From: Leucothrix pacifica
GTDB taxonomy: Bacteria > Pseudomonadota > Gammaproteobacteria > Thiotrichales > Thiotrichaceae
DNA length: 64,000 nt
Direction of reading: 5' to 3'
NCBI RefSeq assembly: GCF_003172875.1
Contig: NZ_QGKM01000028.1
Location: 1-64,000 of the forward strand
Position numbers and translations under genes: made by a program. Each line of letters opens with the position of its first letter. The first letter of the stretch is position 1. The notes under the pieces were generated by a model, which made no database searches, had not been told where the DNA came from, and was given only the letters and a program-made list of their open reading frames with translations. Below are positions 26,824 through 37,337 of this stretch, one piece after another.

Positions 26824-27390
26824 ATGGCCAAAGCAGCCGAGACACAACAGTCAATCTCTGAACAAGAGTATCTCGACGGAGAAAAGCTCAGCGATACACG
26901 CCATGAGTACGTTGATGGCTACGTCTACGCAATGGCGGGATCTAGTAGAAGACACGCAGAAATAGCCCTCAATATTGCTACCTCAATTAAACAAGCTGCC
27001 AAAGGCACACCCTGCAAAACTTATGTGTCTGATATCAAAGTGCATGCAGCCAGTCACAAAAGCTACTTCTATCCGGATGTCGTTGTGGGCTGTGATGATA
27101 ACGAGAGCAATGACTATTATCTGGAAGCCCCCTGCCTGATTGTTGAAGTCCTATCTGAATCAACCGAAAAGCGCGACCGCCGTGAAAAGTTGTTGGCCTA
27201 TATGAATATTCCAAGTGTTCAGGCTTATATGTTGGTAGCGCAAGACCGTGCCGAAGTTGAGTTGTACTACCGTGAGGAGTCCGGCAACTGGTGGGTGCAG
27301 GTTTATGAGCAGATGGATGACAGCTTTTTATTACCCTGTGTGAACCAACAAGTCACCGTTGCTGATGTGTATGACGGCGTGTCGTTCTAA
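26824..27390 (+). CDS. Uma2 family (DUF820) nuclease-like protein
   Basis: This 188-aa protein has the Uma2 / restriction-endonuclease-like fold: ISEQEYLDGEKLSDTRHEYV, YFYPDVVVGCDD with the catalytic-type aspartate, and CLIVEVLSESTEKRDRREKL with the E-V-L strand of PD-(D/E)xK enzymes. The start is the ATG preceded by GGAG; the frame is open earlier but overlaps the coiled-coil gene. The family is abundant in cyanobacteria and some proteobacteria with unknown targets. A second copy lies at 60156. Confidence 0.88.
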   Translation: MAKAAETQQSISEQEYLDGEKLSDTRHEYVDGYVYAMAGSSRRHAEIALNIATSIKQAAKGTPCKTYVSDIKVHAASHKSYFYPDVVVGCDDNESNDYYLEAPCLIVEVLSESTEKRDRREKLLAYMNIPSVQAYMLVAQDRAEVELYYREESGNWWVQVYEQMDDSFLLPCVNQQVTVADVYDGVSF

Positions 27391-27440
27391 AACAGATAGT
27401 TCCGACCACCTAGCCTAAAACCCTAAACTCTGGAGTAAGC

Positions 27441-29087
27441 ATGACGTTAATTGAAGGATTAACGGCCTCAATGCCTGTATTGGCTGTTTTGTTACTGCTG
27501 GTAGTTCTTCGCATGCCCGCGACCCGCGCTATGCCGCTGGCTTTATTTATGACCGCTATGATGGCTTGGCTGGTGTGGAAAATACCGGGGAAGTACATTG
27601 CGGCCTCAGTCATTGAAGGTTGGATCATAGCTTTTGGCATTGTCATTATTGTGTTCGGAGCGATTGTGTTACTGCGCACTTTACAAGCCAGTGGTGCTAT
27701 TGATGTGATTCGGGCGGGCTTTACACACATCTCTCCAGACCGGCGAGTTCAGGCGATTATCATTGCCTGGTTGTTTGGATCGTTTTTGGAAGGTGCGTCC
27801 GGGTTTGGTACGCCTGCCGCAATTGCCGCTCCGTTATTGGTGGCGCTGGGGTTTCCCGCTTTGGCTGCGGTGGTTATTGCACTGATTGCAGATAGCTCAG
27901 CCGTTTCATTTGGTGCCGTGGGTACACCGGTTTTGGTGGGAATTACCCAAGGTCTGGATCAACCAACCGCAGCCTTTGTTCAGGACGTAGCCATTCGGGC
28001 CGTGAGTATTGATCTTTTTGTTGCAAGCTTCTTACCCCTCCTGATGGTCTGTATGCTAACGCACTTCTTTGGTGAGCAGCGTTCATGGTTACATGGACTT
28101 AGGCTATGGCCGTTTGCGATGTTTGGCGGCCTCGCATTTACGCTGCCAGCCTATGGTGTCGCGGTATTACTAGGCCCAGAGTTTCCATCAATTTTTGGCG
28201 GCATTGTTGGTTTGATTATTGTCATTACTGCGGTGAAAACCGGTTTTTTACAACCCAAACAAGTCTGGGGGTTCGGTCAGGCCGCAACAAAGGATACTCC
28301 GGAACAAAGCACTCAAAATGCCCCTGATAATCAACCGACTCAAGAGCGTTCAAAGCTGTCTGCTCCCGTTAATATGGGACTGCTAACGGCATGGCTACCT
28401 TACCTGTTAGTAGCAGTATTTTTGATCATTACCCGTGTTGAATTCCTGCCGTTCAAGTCTTGGCTTACGGCTGTTTCGGTGGGACTTAGTGACATCTTCG
28501 GCACCGGTATCAGTACAGCGATTCAGCCCTTGTATTTACCCGGCAGCCTGTTCGCAGCGGTAGCATTAATCACGGTATTGATCCATAAACTACCCGCTGC
28601 TAAAGCGCTGGGTGTGTGGAAATCAGCGGCTTACTCGCTGTTGCCAACTATTATTGCACTGGGGGCCTCTGTGCCGATGGTGCGTGTCTTTATTAACTCA
28701 GGGGTGAATGCTGCTGACCTTGCGGCCATGCCATTAGAGCTGGCGAATCTTGCGGTACAAACCTTTGATAGTAGCTGGCCGTTAATGGCTCCCTTTGTAG
28801 GGGCCTTGGGAAGCTTTATCGCGGGGTCTGCCACCTTCTCCAATATGATGTTTGCCACCCTGCAAGAGAGTGCAGCAATACAAACCGGTAATGACGCGAC
28901 CACAATTCTTGCACTGCAGATGCTAGGCGCTAATGCCGGTAATATGATCTGTGTGGTCAATGTGGTGGCAGCGGCTTCGGTGGTGAATCTGGTCGGCAAA
29001 GAAGGGCAAATTATTCGTATGACATTGGCCCCGATGTTGTTTTATGTATTAGCCAGTGGCTTGGTGGCGACTTTATTCTTTCTGTGA
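27441..29087 (+). CDS. lldP: L-lactate permease family transporter
   Basis: This 548-aa inner-membrane protein has the LctP/LldP pattern: [37 protein letters not shown], and near the end [20 protein letters not shown] with [20 protein letters not shown] sequence. Such carriers bring in L-lactate, D-lactate or glycolate with protons. A good site (TCTGGAG) precedes the ATG. No lactate dehydrogenase is adjacent; glgX converges from the right. Confidence 0.93.
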   Translation: MTLIEGLTASMPVLAVLLLLVVLRMPATRAMPLALFMTAMMAWLVWKIPGKYIAASVIEGWIIAFGIVIIVFGAIVLLRTLQASGAIDVIRAGFTHISPDRRVQAIIIAWLFGSFLEGASGFGTPAAIAAPLLVALGFPALAAVVIALIADSSAVSFGAVGTPVLVGITQGLDQPTAAFVQDVAIRAVSIDLFVASFLPLLMVCMLTHFFGEQRSWLHGLRLWPFAMFGGLAFTLPAYGVAVLLGPEFPSIFGGIVGLIIVITAVKTGFLQPKQVWGFGQAATKDTPEQSTQNAPDNQPTQERSKLSAPVNMGLLTAWLPYLLVAVFLIITRVEFLPFKSWLTAVSVGLSDIFGTGISTAIQPLYLPGSLFAAVALITVLIHKLPAAKALGVWKSAAYSLLPTIIALGASVPMVRVFINSGVNAADLAAMPLELANLAVQTFDSSWPLMAPFVGALGSFIAGSATFSNMMFATLQESAAIQTGNDATTILALQMLGANAGNMICVVNVVAAASVVNLVGKEGQIIRMTLAPMLFYVLASGLVATLFFL

Positions 29088-29121
29088 TCACAACGCGTGA
29101 CACACTCATGAATCTTAGGAA

Positions 29122-29152
29122 ACGGAGCGGGATATACACTACCCTGCTCCGT
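29122..29152. terminator. hairpin between lldP and glgX
   Basis: ACGGAGCGGG (29122-29131) and CCCTGCTCCGT (29142-29152) can pair with one bulged base. The hairpin lies between convergent genes and may end transcription from one or both sides. There is no long T tract. Confidence 0.5.
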
Positions 29153-29177
29153 CACTGCTGCATGCTATATTGGTTTC

Positions 29178-31283
29178 TCAGTCTTCTAAATTGTCATCCA
29201 CCGCTAACAATAGAGCCACCACCGAATTCCCCTTCACGCTGGCACGTTTACCTTTGATCACCTGCTGCTTTTTTGGTGCTGACTCTAAAGCGGTATCGAT
29301 GTGCTTAACCCAGTACTTTGCACCGGGTCGTTCAGGGAGCAATACGTCAACATCCTTTTCATCGCGATTAAAGATAATAAATGCTGGCGCATGTCCCTTG
29401 TCATACTTCGGGTTGGCAACCGCACAGCAGCCCAGACTCAGACAAAAGCCACTCAGGCCGGCATGATCCCAGTCGACATGCTTACCGTCAAAATCCATCC
29501 ACTCCACATTGGGCGTGCCGTCTTTACACAGTTCCTGACCGTGCAAAAACAGGGTTTGGCGCACGCCTTTGTAGTCCTTACGAAACGCTGATAATGCGGC
29601 AACAAACTCGATGAGGTCCTTGTCCTGCTTCCCCCAGTTCACCCAGCCAATCGGGTTGTCCTGACAGTACGCGTTATTGTTACCTTGCTGCGAATTCCCC
29701 AACTCATCGCCACCCAATAACATCGGTGTGCCTTGCGACAAGAACAAGGTCGCTAGCATATTACGCTGCCGCCTTTCACGCGCCTTTATAATGACAGGGT
29801 CTTTGGTGTCGCCTTCCACACCACAGTTATCACTGTAGTTACCGCTGTGACCATCCGCACCGTTTTCCAGGTTGGCTAAGTTGTGACGCTCGTTGTAACG
29901 GGTGCAGTCAGCCAGCGTGAAACCATCGTGAGAGGTCAGCAAGTTGACCGATGACCAGGCGCGTCTTCCTGATTTGTCGAAGTGACTGGCAGACCCTAAA
30001 AGGCCTGAGCTAAGTCCTTGCGCACTAAAGTCATCCCCCTTCCAATAACGGCGAACATTGTCACGATAGGTATCATTCCACTCGACAAACTCCGGCGGGA
30101 ATCCACCTAAACGGTAACCACCAGGGCCAATATCCCAAGGCTCAGCAATCAATTTCACACCAGACAAAACGGGGTCTTGGCGGATTGCATCGAAAAATCC
30201 ACCACGCTGATCAAAGCCATGATCTTCACGCGCCAAGGTAGTTGCCAGATCAAACCGGAAACCATCAATGCCCATGCACTGCACCCAGAATCTCAGGCTA
30301 TCCATGACCATACGCAGCACATAAGGATGCGATAGATTGACGGTATTGCCACAGCCCGTGTCGTTGATGTAGTAGCGCGGATCTTCTTTAAACAGGCGAT
30401 AGTAGGAGGCGTTATCGAGTCCGCGATAGCAGAGAGTCGGGCCGCGTTGATCACCTTCTGCGGTGTGGTTATACACCACGTCCAATACCACTTCGATGCC
30501 AGCGTCATGAAAGCGCTGTACCATTTTTTTAAAGCCCAGTAAGCCTTCCGGCCCAAAATAGCGAGGCTCAGGTGTAAAGAAACCGATGGTGTTGTAGCCC
30601 CAATAGTTTGTCAGCCCTTTATCCAACAAGAAACCGTCATCAATAAAATGATGCGTCGGCAGTAATTCAATAGTGGTGACACCAAGCTTCTGCAGGTGCT
30701 CGATAATCGCATCCGACGCTAAGCCTTCATAGGTTCCTTTCAGTGCTTTCGGGACTTTTGGGTGTTCCTGTGTCAAACCTTTGACGTGTGCCTCGTAGAC
30801 CAGTGAGTTGTCCCAACCTTTGGGCGTATGCTGAAGTACTTTGAATAGTTCGGGATCAGACACAACCGACTTGGGAACAAAAGGCGCACTGTCCACGGCA
30901 CTGAATGACAGGTCTTCTTTTTGCGCTTTTTTCTCATAACCCAGTGTTGCGGGATCATTTGTCCAATCACCAAACACTTCACGCGTGTACGGATCTAACA
31001 GTAGTTTGTTGGGATTAAAGCGATGTCCAACGGATGGCTCATACGGGCCATGTGCACGATAACCGTAAAGCGCGCCCGGCTTTATGTCAGGCGCGTAGCC
31101 GTGCCAGATCGATCCGGTGCGCTCAGGTAATACGCAACGTCCCAGTTCTGTTTTGCCATCCTCAGAAAATACACATAGGTCTATCTGCGTAGCGTTTTCG
31201 GAAAACACAGCAAAATTAGTGCCTCGTCCATCATAATTAGCTCCTAATTGGAATGGACTACCGGCCTGTAAATTTAATTTCAT
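29178..31283 (-). CDS. glgX: glycogen debranching enzyme GlgX (GH13)
   Basis: GlgX hydrolyses alpha-1,6 branches of phosphorylase-limited glycogen. The 701-aa product has the N-terminal CBM48-type beta domain (GTNFAVFSENATQIDLC), the GH13 barrel with VVYNHTAEG, the nucleophile region GFRFDLATTL, the acid region KLIAEPWDIG and LLTSHDGFTLAD, and GGDELGNSQQGNNNAYCQ, typical of debranching enzymes. The product starts MKLNLQAGSPFQLGANYDGR. No other glycogen genes are adjacent. Confidence 0.95.
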   Translation of the reverse strand: MKLNLQAGSPFQLGANYDGRGTNFAVFSENATQIDLCVFSEDGKTELGRCVLPERTGSIWHGYAPDIKPGALYGYRAHGPYEPSVGHRFNPNKLLLDPYTREVFGDWTNDPATLGYEKKAQKEDLSFSAVDSAPFVPKSVVSDPELFKVLQHTPKGWDNSLVYEAHVKGLTQEHPKVPKALKGTYEGLASDAIIEHLQKLGVTTIELLPTHHFIDDGFLLDKGLTNYWGYNTIGFFTPEPRYFGPEGLLGFKKMVQRFHDAGIEVVLDVVYNHTAEGDQRGPTLCYRGLDNASYYRLFKEDPRYYINDTGCGNTVNLSHPYVLRMVMDSLRFWVQCMGIDGFRFDLATTLAREDHGFDQRGGFFDAIRQDPVLSGVKLIAEPWDIGPGGYRLGGFPPEFVEWNDTYRDNVRRYWKGDDFSAQGLSSGLLGSASHFDKSGRRAWSSVNLLTSHDGFTLADCTRYNERHNLANLENGADGHSGNYSDNCGVEGDTKDPVIIKARERRQRNMLATLFLSQGTPMLLGGDELGNSQQGNNNAYCQDNPIGWVNWGKQDKDLIEFVAALSAFRKDYKGVRQTLFLHGQELCKDGTPNVEWMDFDGKHVDWDHAGLSGFCLSLGCCAVANPKYDKGHAPAFIIFNRDEKDVDVLLPERPGAKYWVKHIDTALESAPKKQQVIKGKRASVKGNSVVALLLAVDDNLED

Positions 31284-31491
31284 AGATTTGGTAACGCTTT
31301 ATTTATTATGTGGTGACTGGCAGCAATGAGTAAGCCTGCTATTGATATGGTTGTACAATATGCGCTCTGATTGGTTCAACTACAAGAGAAAGGATTCTGC
31401 TTATCGCATAAAACCTGATGTCGGATATTCGGTTTTTTTGTTCATCGGCAGAAGAAAAGACAATAGGTCGGAAATAATGAAGTTTGATCCA

Positions 31492-31512
31492 GTTGAACCG
31501 TGAAGGTTCAAC
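31492..31512. repeat. perfect 8-bp hairpin upstream of glgX
   Basis: GTTGAACC (31492-31499) and GGTTCAAC (31505-31512) form a perfect stem with loop GTGAA. It lies 3' of the cytochrome gene and 5' of glgX, both on the minus strand, so it might be a weak terminator or part of the glgX leader. Confidence 0.35.
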
Positions 31513-31541
31513 TCCTGTTAAAGAACTCCTAACAGCTAAAA

Positions 31542-32297
31542 CTATTCAGGACAAGGCAAGCCCAGCGCCAGCCATTGCTCTAACATTGCTACTGTCTCAT
31601 CGGCTGAAAACGGTGCAGGCTCTCGCCCAATTCCCGGCTCCCAGCCCCATGCAACCAAGGGATCATGCCCGATATGATCAGCAAAGGCAGTGATGTCTCG
31701 TCCACCAGTTTTAGCGGGATCTTTGACAATCGCGCACAGTTCATCTGATGACTTACCCCACCACACCATTTCGGGTGGCGCTAACGCCCACACCTCTGCC
31801 CCCGGTGGACCGTGCGGCACATCTGAGTTGGTTTTAGCGTGACACGTTGAGCACATTTGCTGTCCCGGCATGCCGACTCGGGTCGCTGTGGCGTGCACGT
31901 ACATGCCGTGAAGCTGTGTTTTGCCATATTGCTTGCCTGACCAACGTGGACGATCATCCTCTACATGACAATTGACACAGCGCGGGTGAGACAGGACTTT
32001 GTAAATATTCCCCCAAACCTCGACGCCCTTGGCTTTATCCTCATCACTTTGCGGAACAATGGATGCCTGATCTAGTTTTTCAGGAGCTGGATCAGCGGTT
32101 TGTTGTGGGTCTCCAATGACATTTTCAGGCGTTTCCACACCTCCAGTTTGCGTTGAAACTTGTGTTGTATTTACGTCTGTTGCAAGCGACTCAGATGGCT
32201 TGGCGCTTTCAGCATGACTGTCCGCAACCACCAAATTACCGACGGTTAAAGCAAGAACGAGTGACGTAATTGCCACGAATAATGTAGTAATTTTCAT
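31542..32297 (-). CDS. periplasmic cytochrome c, partner of the molybdenum hydroxylase
   Basis: This 251-aa protein has a signal peptide (LFVAITSLVLALTVGNLVVA) and two haem c sites, HPRCVNCHVEDDRPRW and QMCSTCHAKTN. It would receive electrons in the periplasm. It follows the molybdopterin subunit gene by 9 nt with its own GAGG site, so the operon order is 2Fe-2S subunit, molybdopterin subunit, cytochrome. The linker between signal and first haem is low-complexity (Thr/Gln/Pro-rich). Confidence 0.88.
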   Translation of the reverse strand: MKITTLFVAITSLVLALTVGNLVVADSHAESAKPSESLATDVNTTQVSTQTGGVETPENVIGDPQQTADPAPEKLDQASIVPQSDEDKAKGVEVWGNIYKVLSHPRCVNCHVEDDRPRWSGKQYGKTQLHGMYVHATATRVGMPGQQMCSTCHAKTNSDVPHGPPGAEVWALAPPEMVWWGKSSDELCAIVKDPAKTGGRDITAFADHIGHDPLVAWGWEPGIGREPAPFSADETVAMLEQWLALGLPCPE

Positions 32298-32306
32298 ACC
32301 AGCCTC

Positions 32307-34568
32307 TTAGACAAAATCAACGGATTTGTTCATCGGTAACTCACGAATCCGCTGGCCAGTTGCTGCAAAGATTGCATTAGCCAGCGCCGGCACTGAAGGT
32401 GGCGTTCCGGGCTCACCAACACCAGTAATGCGCGGATTATTTTCCATCACTGCAACCTCTATCTCAGGCACCTGATGCATACGCATCGCCGGATAATCAT
32501 GATAGTTTGACTGCACCACTTCGCCATTTTCGAAGGTAATTTCACCGCTCATCGCAGAGGTTAGCCCATAAATAATCGCTGACTGCACTTGCGCTTCAAT
32601 ATTGCGAGGATCAAGTGCCGTGCCGACATCAATCGCGCAATACACCTTATCAATGCTGATACCGCGATCCGTCATGCTCACATCAATGATTTGAGCGGTG
32701 TGTGCGCCAAATGACAATGTGTAAGCAAAACCGCGTCCACCTTTGTCAGTTTTACGCCCTGTCCACCCAGCCATTTCAGCGACTTTCTCAACCACTTTAT
32801 TGGCTGTTGGCGCTAAGTCCCCAAACATTTCCAAACGCATCGCGATAGGATCAAGATCTTGGCTTACTGCCAGCTCATCCATAAAGCTCTCATGAACAAA
32901 ACCATTGTAGGAAGCCCCTACTGAGCGCCAAAACCCAATAGGAATATCCAGCTCTGGTGCATAGGTGCGGATACGAATATTATCGATATCATCCGGTTGT
33001 CCGGCAGTCCCTTCGGCAATCAGTGCATCTGGCCCTAAGGCTGGAAATGCAGAGCGTTTTGACATCGATAACATAATCGAAGGACTGGCTATTTGTACGT
33101 CCAATGCCACCGGCTTTTTAAGCCCCATTACCCCTTTAAAGCGCGCAATTGCAGCGGGGCGATAGAAATCATGTTGCATGTCTTCTTCACGCGACCACGT
33201 TACTTTCACCGGCTTACCATTAGTTTGCTTTGCAATCTTGTAGGCACTGACCGCGAAGTCCGTTTCAGAGCGTCGGCCAAAACCGCCTCCTAGCAAGGTG
33301 GTATGAATGTGAACAGAATCCTCTGTTAACTCATCTACAGCCATAATGGCATCGCGGAGGCTGGTCGGTGCTTGTGATCCCGTCCAGATATCAACCCGAC
33401 CGTCTTTGACTTGCGCCACTGCTGTCATCGGTTCCATGGTGGAGTGTGCCAGATAAGGAACACGGTATTCCGCTTCAACAAGGTTTTGACCGGCATCTGC
33501 AAACACTAATTCAACATCACCTTGCTCGTCATAAGTGCCGTTCGGCTCTGCTAAAAAACTCTCTTCGTAAATCTTAAAAATGCCTGCAGTGTCTTGCGGA
33601 TATGAGACCTCTCCCCACTCAACATCGATGGCATCAGCCGCTTTGAACGCGCGCCAGGTGTTATCAGCGATCACCGCAAAACCGTGGTTATCCAGAGTGA
33701 TTACCTTCTCAACACCCTTCATGGTTTCGGCTTTTGTGGTGTCGGACGATTTGATGCCTGCCCCAAAGCGCGGACTCATTTTCACAGTTGCATGCAGCAT
33801 ATCAGGCTGCTTCACATCGATAGCAAACTCAGCAGTGCCATCCACTTTGGCCGGAATATCAAGCCGTGGCATGGACTGTCCGAGGTAGCGCCATTGCGAA
33901 GGGTCGCGCAGCGGTGGCTCTGCGGGTGCTTCAATAGTTGCCGCTTTTGCAGCCAGTGCTGTGTAAGCAAGCTTTTCACCACTGGCAGGATTAATGACGT
34001 GACCATCCTGCGTTTTTAGGGTCGTGGCTTTCACACCCCATTGCTGAGCTGCAGCCAGTGTCAGTGCTAGTCGGGCACTCGCACCGGCACTGCGCATTTT
34101 GACAAAGGCATCAGCGGTAGACATTGATCCACCGGTGATCTGTAACCCCAGAAACTTAGCAGGGATGTGTGACAGATCGCGAATTATATTCGCCTTGGTA
34201 CTATGGTCATACATATGACCTGCCATGGCTTCGAGCATGATGCCGACGTAATAGCTGTTGCTGGCTGGGCCATGTTCGGTTTTAACCCGCTTCCAGTCCA
34301 GATCTAGTTCTTCCGCCACTAGCATTGCCAGCGTGCTTTGTATGCCCTGCCCCATTTCAGCGCGGGGCGTGATGACCGTCACTCCTTCCTGATCGATTTT
34401 GATATAAGGATTGAGACTGGCGAACTCAGGATTTGCTGAACCATCGCTGTTAAGTAAGGGGTTTGGAACGGCTTGTTTGTATTTGTAAGTACCAAACACC
34501 ACACCACCCGCAACTGCTGCGGAAGTCACCAAAAAGGTACGCCGTGTAATTTTACCCAGAGTGCTCAT
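32307..34568 (-). CDS. molybdopterin-binding subunit of a periplasmic xanthine dehydrogenase-family oxidoreductase
   Basis: This 753-aa protein has a twin-arginine leader ([15 protein letters not shown]), so it is exported folded. It then follows the isoquinoline 1-oxidoreductase beta (IorB)-type layout, with [12 protein letters not shown] for the Mo-pterin and [17 protein letters not shown], which holds the catalytic glutamate, near residue 721. Substrates of the group are N-heterocycles or aldehydes; which one cannot be told. There is no FAD subunit, as usual for this class, and electrons pass to cytochrome c. GGAGG precedes the start. Confidence 0.9.
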   Translation of the reverse strand: MSTLGKITRRTFLVTSAAVAGGVVFGTYKYKQAVPNPLLNSDGSANPEFASLNPYIKIDQEGVTVITPRAEMGQGIQSTLAMLVAEELDLDWKRVKTEHGPASNSYYVGIMLEAMAGHMYDHSTKANIIRDLSHIPAKFLGLQITGGSMSTADAFVKMRSAGASARLALTLAAAQQWGVKATTLKTQDGHVINPASGEKLAYTALAAKAATIEAPAEPPLRDPSQWRYLGQSMPRLDIPAKVDGTAEFAIDVKQPDMLHATVKMSPRFGAGIKSSDTTKAETMKGVEKVITLDNHGFAVIADNTWRAFKAADAIDVEWGEVSYPQDTAGIFKIYEESFLAEPNGTYDEQGDVELVFADAGQNLVEAEYRVPYLAHSTMEPMTAVAQVKDGRVDIWTGSQAPTSLRDAIMAVDELTEDSVHIHTTLLGGGFGRRSETDFAVSAYKIAKQTNGKPVKVTWSREEDMQHDFYRPAAIARFKGVMGLKKPVALDVQIASPSIMLSMSKRSAFPALGPDALIAEGTAGQPDDIDNIRIRTYAPELDIPIGFWRSVGASYNGFVHESFMDELAVSQDLDPIAMRLEMFGDLAPTANKVVEKVAEMAGWTGRKTDKGGRGFAYTLSFGAHTAQIIDVSMTDRGISIDKVYCAIDVGTALDPRNIEAQVQSAIIYGLTSAMSGEITFENGEVVQSNYHDYPAMRMHQVPEIEVAVMENNPRITGVGEPGTPPSVPALANAIFAATGQRIRELPMNKSVDFV

Positions 34569-34570
34569 GC

Positions 34571-35035
34571 TCAGGCCTCCTGTATCGATTTAGCGGCGGC
34601 ATGAATGGCTGCACGAATTCTCGGATAGGCGCCACAACGGCAGATATTCCCCGCCATTGCACGGTCTATTTCTTCATCTGTCGGACTGGGATTAGCACTA
34701 AGTAATGCGGTAGCAGACATGATTTGGCCGGACTGACAGTAACCGCACTGTGGCGTTTGATGCTCTATCCAGGCCTCCTGTACTTTGCTCATGATGTCTG
34801 AGCTTGAATCAGTCTCGATGGTGGTGATTTTTCCTTTAACCTGACCCACAGGATAGACGCACGATCGAATCGGCATGCCATCGACATGCACAGTACAAGC
34901 ACCACATTGGGCGATACCACAACCAAATTTTGTACCCGTTAAACCGACTTCATCCCGCAGCACCCATAATAAGGGCATTTCTGCTTCGACATCGACATCG
35001 ACGTCATAGTCTTTGTCGTTTACCGTTAGCTTCAT
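34571..35035 (-). CDS. 2Fe-2S subunit of the periplasmic molybdenum hydroxylase
   Basis: This 154-aa subunit has two 2Fe-2S clusters: the plant-ferredoxin type ([20 protein letters not shown] ... SCV) and the helical type ([10 protein letters not shown] ... [11 protein letters not shown]). It passes electrons from the Mo site to the cytochrome. It is the first gene of the operon, with GGGAG before the ATG, and the molybdopterin subunit starts 2 nt after its stop. It has no leader, so it should be carried out by the Tat leader of its partner. Confidence 0.93.
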   Translation of the reverse strand: MKLTVNDKDYDVDVDVEAEMPLLWVLRDEVGLTGTKFGCGIAQCGACTVHVDGMPIRSCVYPVGQVKGKITTIETDSSSDIMSKVQEAWIEHQTPQCGYCQSGQIMSATALLSANPSPTDEEIDRAMAGNICRCGAYPRIRAAIHAAAKSIQEA

Positions 35036-35160
35036 GTGCTTGCTCCCTGTTCCTGCATAGCAGGATGTGTGAATTTTTGTATTATCATGAGTGTATCGCC
35101 TATTCGGCTCTAGGTAACTAGCAGATTACGCCAAGCTTTATAACCCTGGCGCTGAAACAC

Positions 35161-35193
35161 AACAGGCCATATGCATCAAACATATGGCCTGTT
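35161..35193. terminator. perfect 13-bp hairpin downstream of the SGNH gene
   Basis: AACAGGCCATATG (35161-35173) and CATATGGCCTGTT (35181-35193) form a perfect stem with a 7-nt loop. It sits about 50 bp beyond the end of the SGNH gene on the minus strand and before the promoter of the molybdenum hydroxylase operon. There is no strong T tract, but the stem is strong enough to act as a terminator. Confidence 0.55.
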
Positions 35194-35242
35194 AACAAAC
35201 GTCGCTTCAAGCGCTTATGCGCTCACTGCTTTATGCACTCGC

Positions 35243-36076
35243 TTACAACGATGAGAGTGCTGGTGAGGTAAAGATTCTTTCCCCTACATAACGTGCGCCC
35301 TCTTTGGTCAGATGACCACCATCAAAAGAAATTAGCTTGGCATCTGGCGTAAACACCGGACAGGTATTCTGACCTGCACCACAAATCGATGCGTATTGAT
35401 CAACAAATACAGTCGGTGACAGTCTCTGCCTTAACATATTATTATCGTTAAGGAATTGTTGATTAATGACATTTCGTACAGACTTACGTTTGTCATCTGA
35501 CATACGCAAATAGTGCCTTATGGATACGCGTCCGAAGCTCTTACGCCCCAACACGACTAGCTTTTGGTTGTCCCGCAGTTCAAGGTTTTCGATAGTCTGA
35601 GGCAGCTTTTGTACTGCCCAGCTACGCCACAACGACGCGAAGATAATCACATCCGCATTATTGATCTGCTGTCTCGACGTAGTCAAACTCTCAACTTTTG
35701 CACACAGCGCCTTGTCTTTCTCGGCAACACCGGACTGCTCAGGGTCACCCAGGTAAAGCTGACATTGTGCAGGTACATGACGTGTACGCACCTGATACCC
35801 CTTGAGGTAATCATTTTCCATCGCACTGTTAACAAAGTCTTGCGCCTGACTGTCACCGATAATTAAAAGCTTGCGGCGTGCATCACCCGGATTAAATGCT
35901 TTGTTTTGTACAGCACCAAAACGCGCTCGTACATAGCTCTTGTTAACCTCAGCATCTGCGGCTTTAAGCAGATCCTCACTGCTTGCATGAGCTGTGCTCA
36001 AAAACAGCGTTGTGCACAGTGCGCTTACCGCTGCTAATCCGAGCCCATAACTTGAAGTAATTCGTTTATTTTTCAT
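35243..36076 (-). CDS. exported SGNH-fold hydrolase-like protein
   Basis: This 277-aa protein has a signal peptide (GLAAVSALCTTLFLSTAHAS) and an SGNH fold: block I LLIIGDSQAQDF with the catalytic-type serine and block V DGGHLTKEGARYVG with Asp and His. The type resembles the SGNH domain that many acyltransferase-3 (OafA/YrhL) proteins carry at their C-terminus, so it may act on envelope polysaccharide acyl groups. It is transcribed away from the lipoprotein gene at 36293. A C-terminally short acyltransferase-3 lies 3.3 kb to the right. Confidence 0.8.
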   Translation of the reverse strand: MKNKRITSSYGLGLAAVSALCTTLFLSTAHASSEDLLKAADAEVNKSYVRARFGAVQNKAFNPGDARRKLLIIGDSQAQDFVNSAMENDYLKGYQVRTRHVPAQCQLYLGDPEQSGVAEKDKALCAKVESLTTSRQQINNADVIIFASLWRSWAVQKLPQTIENLELRDNQKLVVLGRKSFGRVSIRHYLRMSDDKRKSVRNVINQQFLNDNNMLRQRLSPTVFVDQYASICGAGQNTCPVFTPDAKLISFDGGHLTKEGARYVGERIFTSPALSSL

Positions 36077-36292
36077 TGTTTCTTAACCCCCTGTTTATAT
36101 GGAATTTGGTCTGACATATTGTTTTCAGATCAGTTCTGCATTGTGACAAATAATTCATCATTACAGAACCGTCAGTTCTTATGAATTACGCGCATAGTAA
36201 ACACCAACCTCATCTGGCAATGATTGGAAATCCGGTGTATCTGTGGCAGGATACTTGAGCATATTAAAATATTGTAAGAATCAAGGATAACA

Positions 36293-37237
36293 ATGACTAT
36301 CAATATACACAGAACTCCCAAGTTGATTTTCGCAGGAATGCTTTTTGCATCTCTGACTGCTTGCGGCAGTAGTAAAGAAGAAATAATCGAAGAAGTCGTC
36401 GAAGACGCAATTAACGCTGGCAACTACCAAGAAATTCTCAGCACAGGCGTGCTTGAAACTGCCAAACTGGCAGCTGGTGTTATGTTCGCTGGTAATGAAA
36501 TTGACACATCCATAATGACACTGGATAGTGCAACAGAATCAAGCAATGTTTATCGTTGCAGCAATACTGATGGCTTACTTGAGGTCACTTTAATTGACGA
36601 TACAACTGAGCAATGGGACTTTGATAACTGTCATATCACCTATTATGATTCCGACTCCGCTTATGACGGAAGAGTGCTTATAGACTCAGAAATCATATCA
36701 GGCGATTATGAGGATATTGGCGACTACAATGCTAACTGGAGTGTCAGCCAATACGTCACTTTTACTAACTTCACTCAAACCTCTCCAATTGATGGAGGAA
36801 AGGCCAATACTTCTAATGGTTCTATCATATTAGATTCATCCAATAGTCTGGATACTGAGCTGAATATCGCCACTATGTCCAGCACCAATCTGATTATTGA
36901 TTCGGCAGACACCACCACTTTAGACACAAAGACCTATACCTTCAGCGATCTTTACTATGACTTGCGCGAAGATATTATTGATGAAAGCTTAGATGCTGAT
37001 CTTGATTTCACAGCTGAAGTGTCCGACATCGGTGAGATTCAGGTAATTACAGATCCTGTTTTGGAATATGATACTGACGGATTATTGCAGGATGGTACGA
37101 TGACTGTATTGTCTGGCAACTCTGCGTTAAGCATGGTTGCTACGGGTAATGATACCGTTGATATTTCATTGGATGCGAACAATGACGGTACTTACGAATT
37201 TACCATTTCGCAGGATTGGGATATCGGCAGTGAGTAA
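36293..37237 (+). CDS. lipoprotein of unknown function
   Basis: This 314-aa protein has a lipoprotein signal (LIFAGMLFASLTAC, lipidated cysteine at 24) and a strongly acidic, Asp/Thr/Ser-rich body with beta-strand character and no cysteines beyond one pair. I do not recognise a domain. AAGGATAACA precedes the ATG, and a strong terminator follows the gene, so it is monocistronic. Confidence 0.75.
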   Translation: MTINIHRTPKLIFAGMLFASLTACGSSKEEIIEEVVEDAINAGNYQEILSTGVLETAKLAAGVMFAGNEIDTSIMTLDSATESSNVYRCSNTDGLLEVTLIDDTTEQWDFDNCHITYYDSDSAYDGRVLIDSEIISGDYEDIGDYNANWSVSQYVTFTNFTQTSPIDGGKANTSNGSIILDSSNSLDTELNIATMSSTNLIIDSADTTTLDTKTYTFSDLYYDLREDIIDESLDADLDFTAEVSDIGEIQVITDPVLEYDTDGLLQDGTMTVLSGNSALSMVATGNDTVDISLDANNDGTYEFTISQDWDIGSE

Positions 37238-37282
37238 TTCGAACTGACTCTATTTGAATAAATAGACGTCACACAAATAAAA

Positions 37283-37314
37283 GCCCTCGCTACCAACGCA
37301 GCGAGGGCCTTTTT
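37283..37314 (+). terminator. Rho-independent terminator
   Basis: GCCCTCGCT (37283-37291) and AGCGAGGGC (37300-37308) form a perfect 9-bp GC-rich stem followed by C and a T run. It ends the lipoprotein transcript. Read on the other strand it could also serve the convergent fabF gene, which stops at 37338, though without a T run there. Confidence 0.9.
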
Positions 37315-37337
37315 ATAGCAGCAGTAAATCAGTTTAC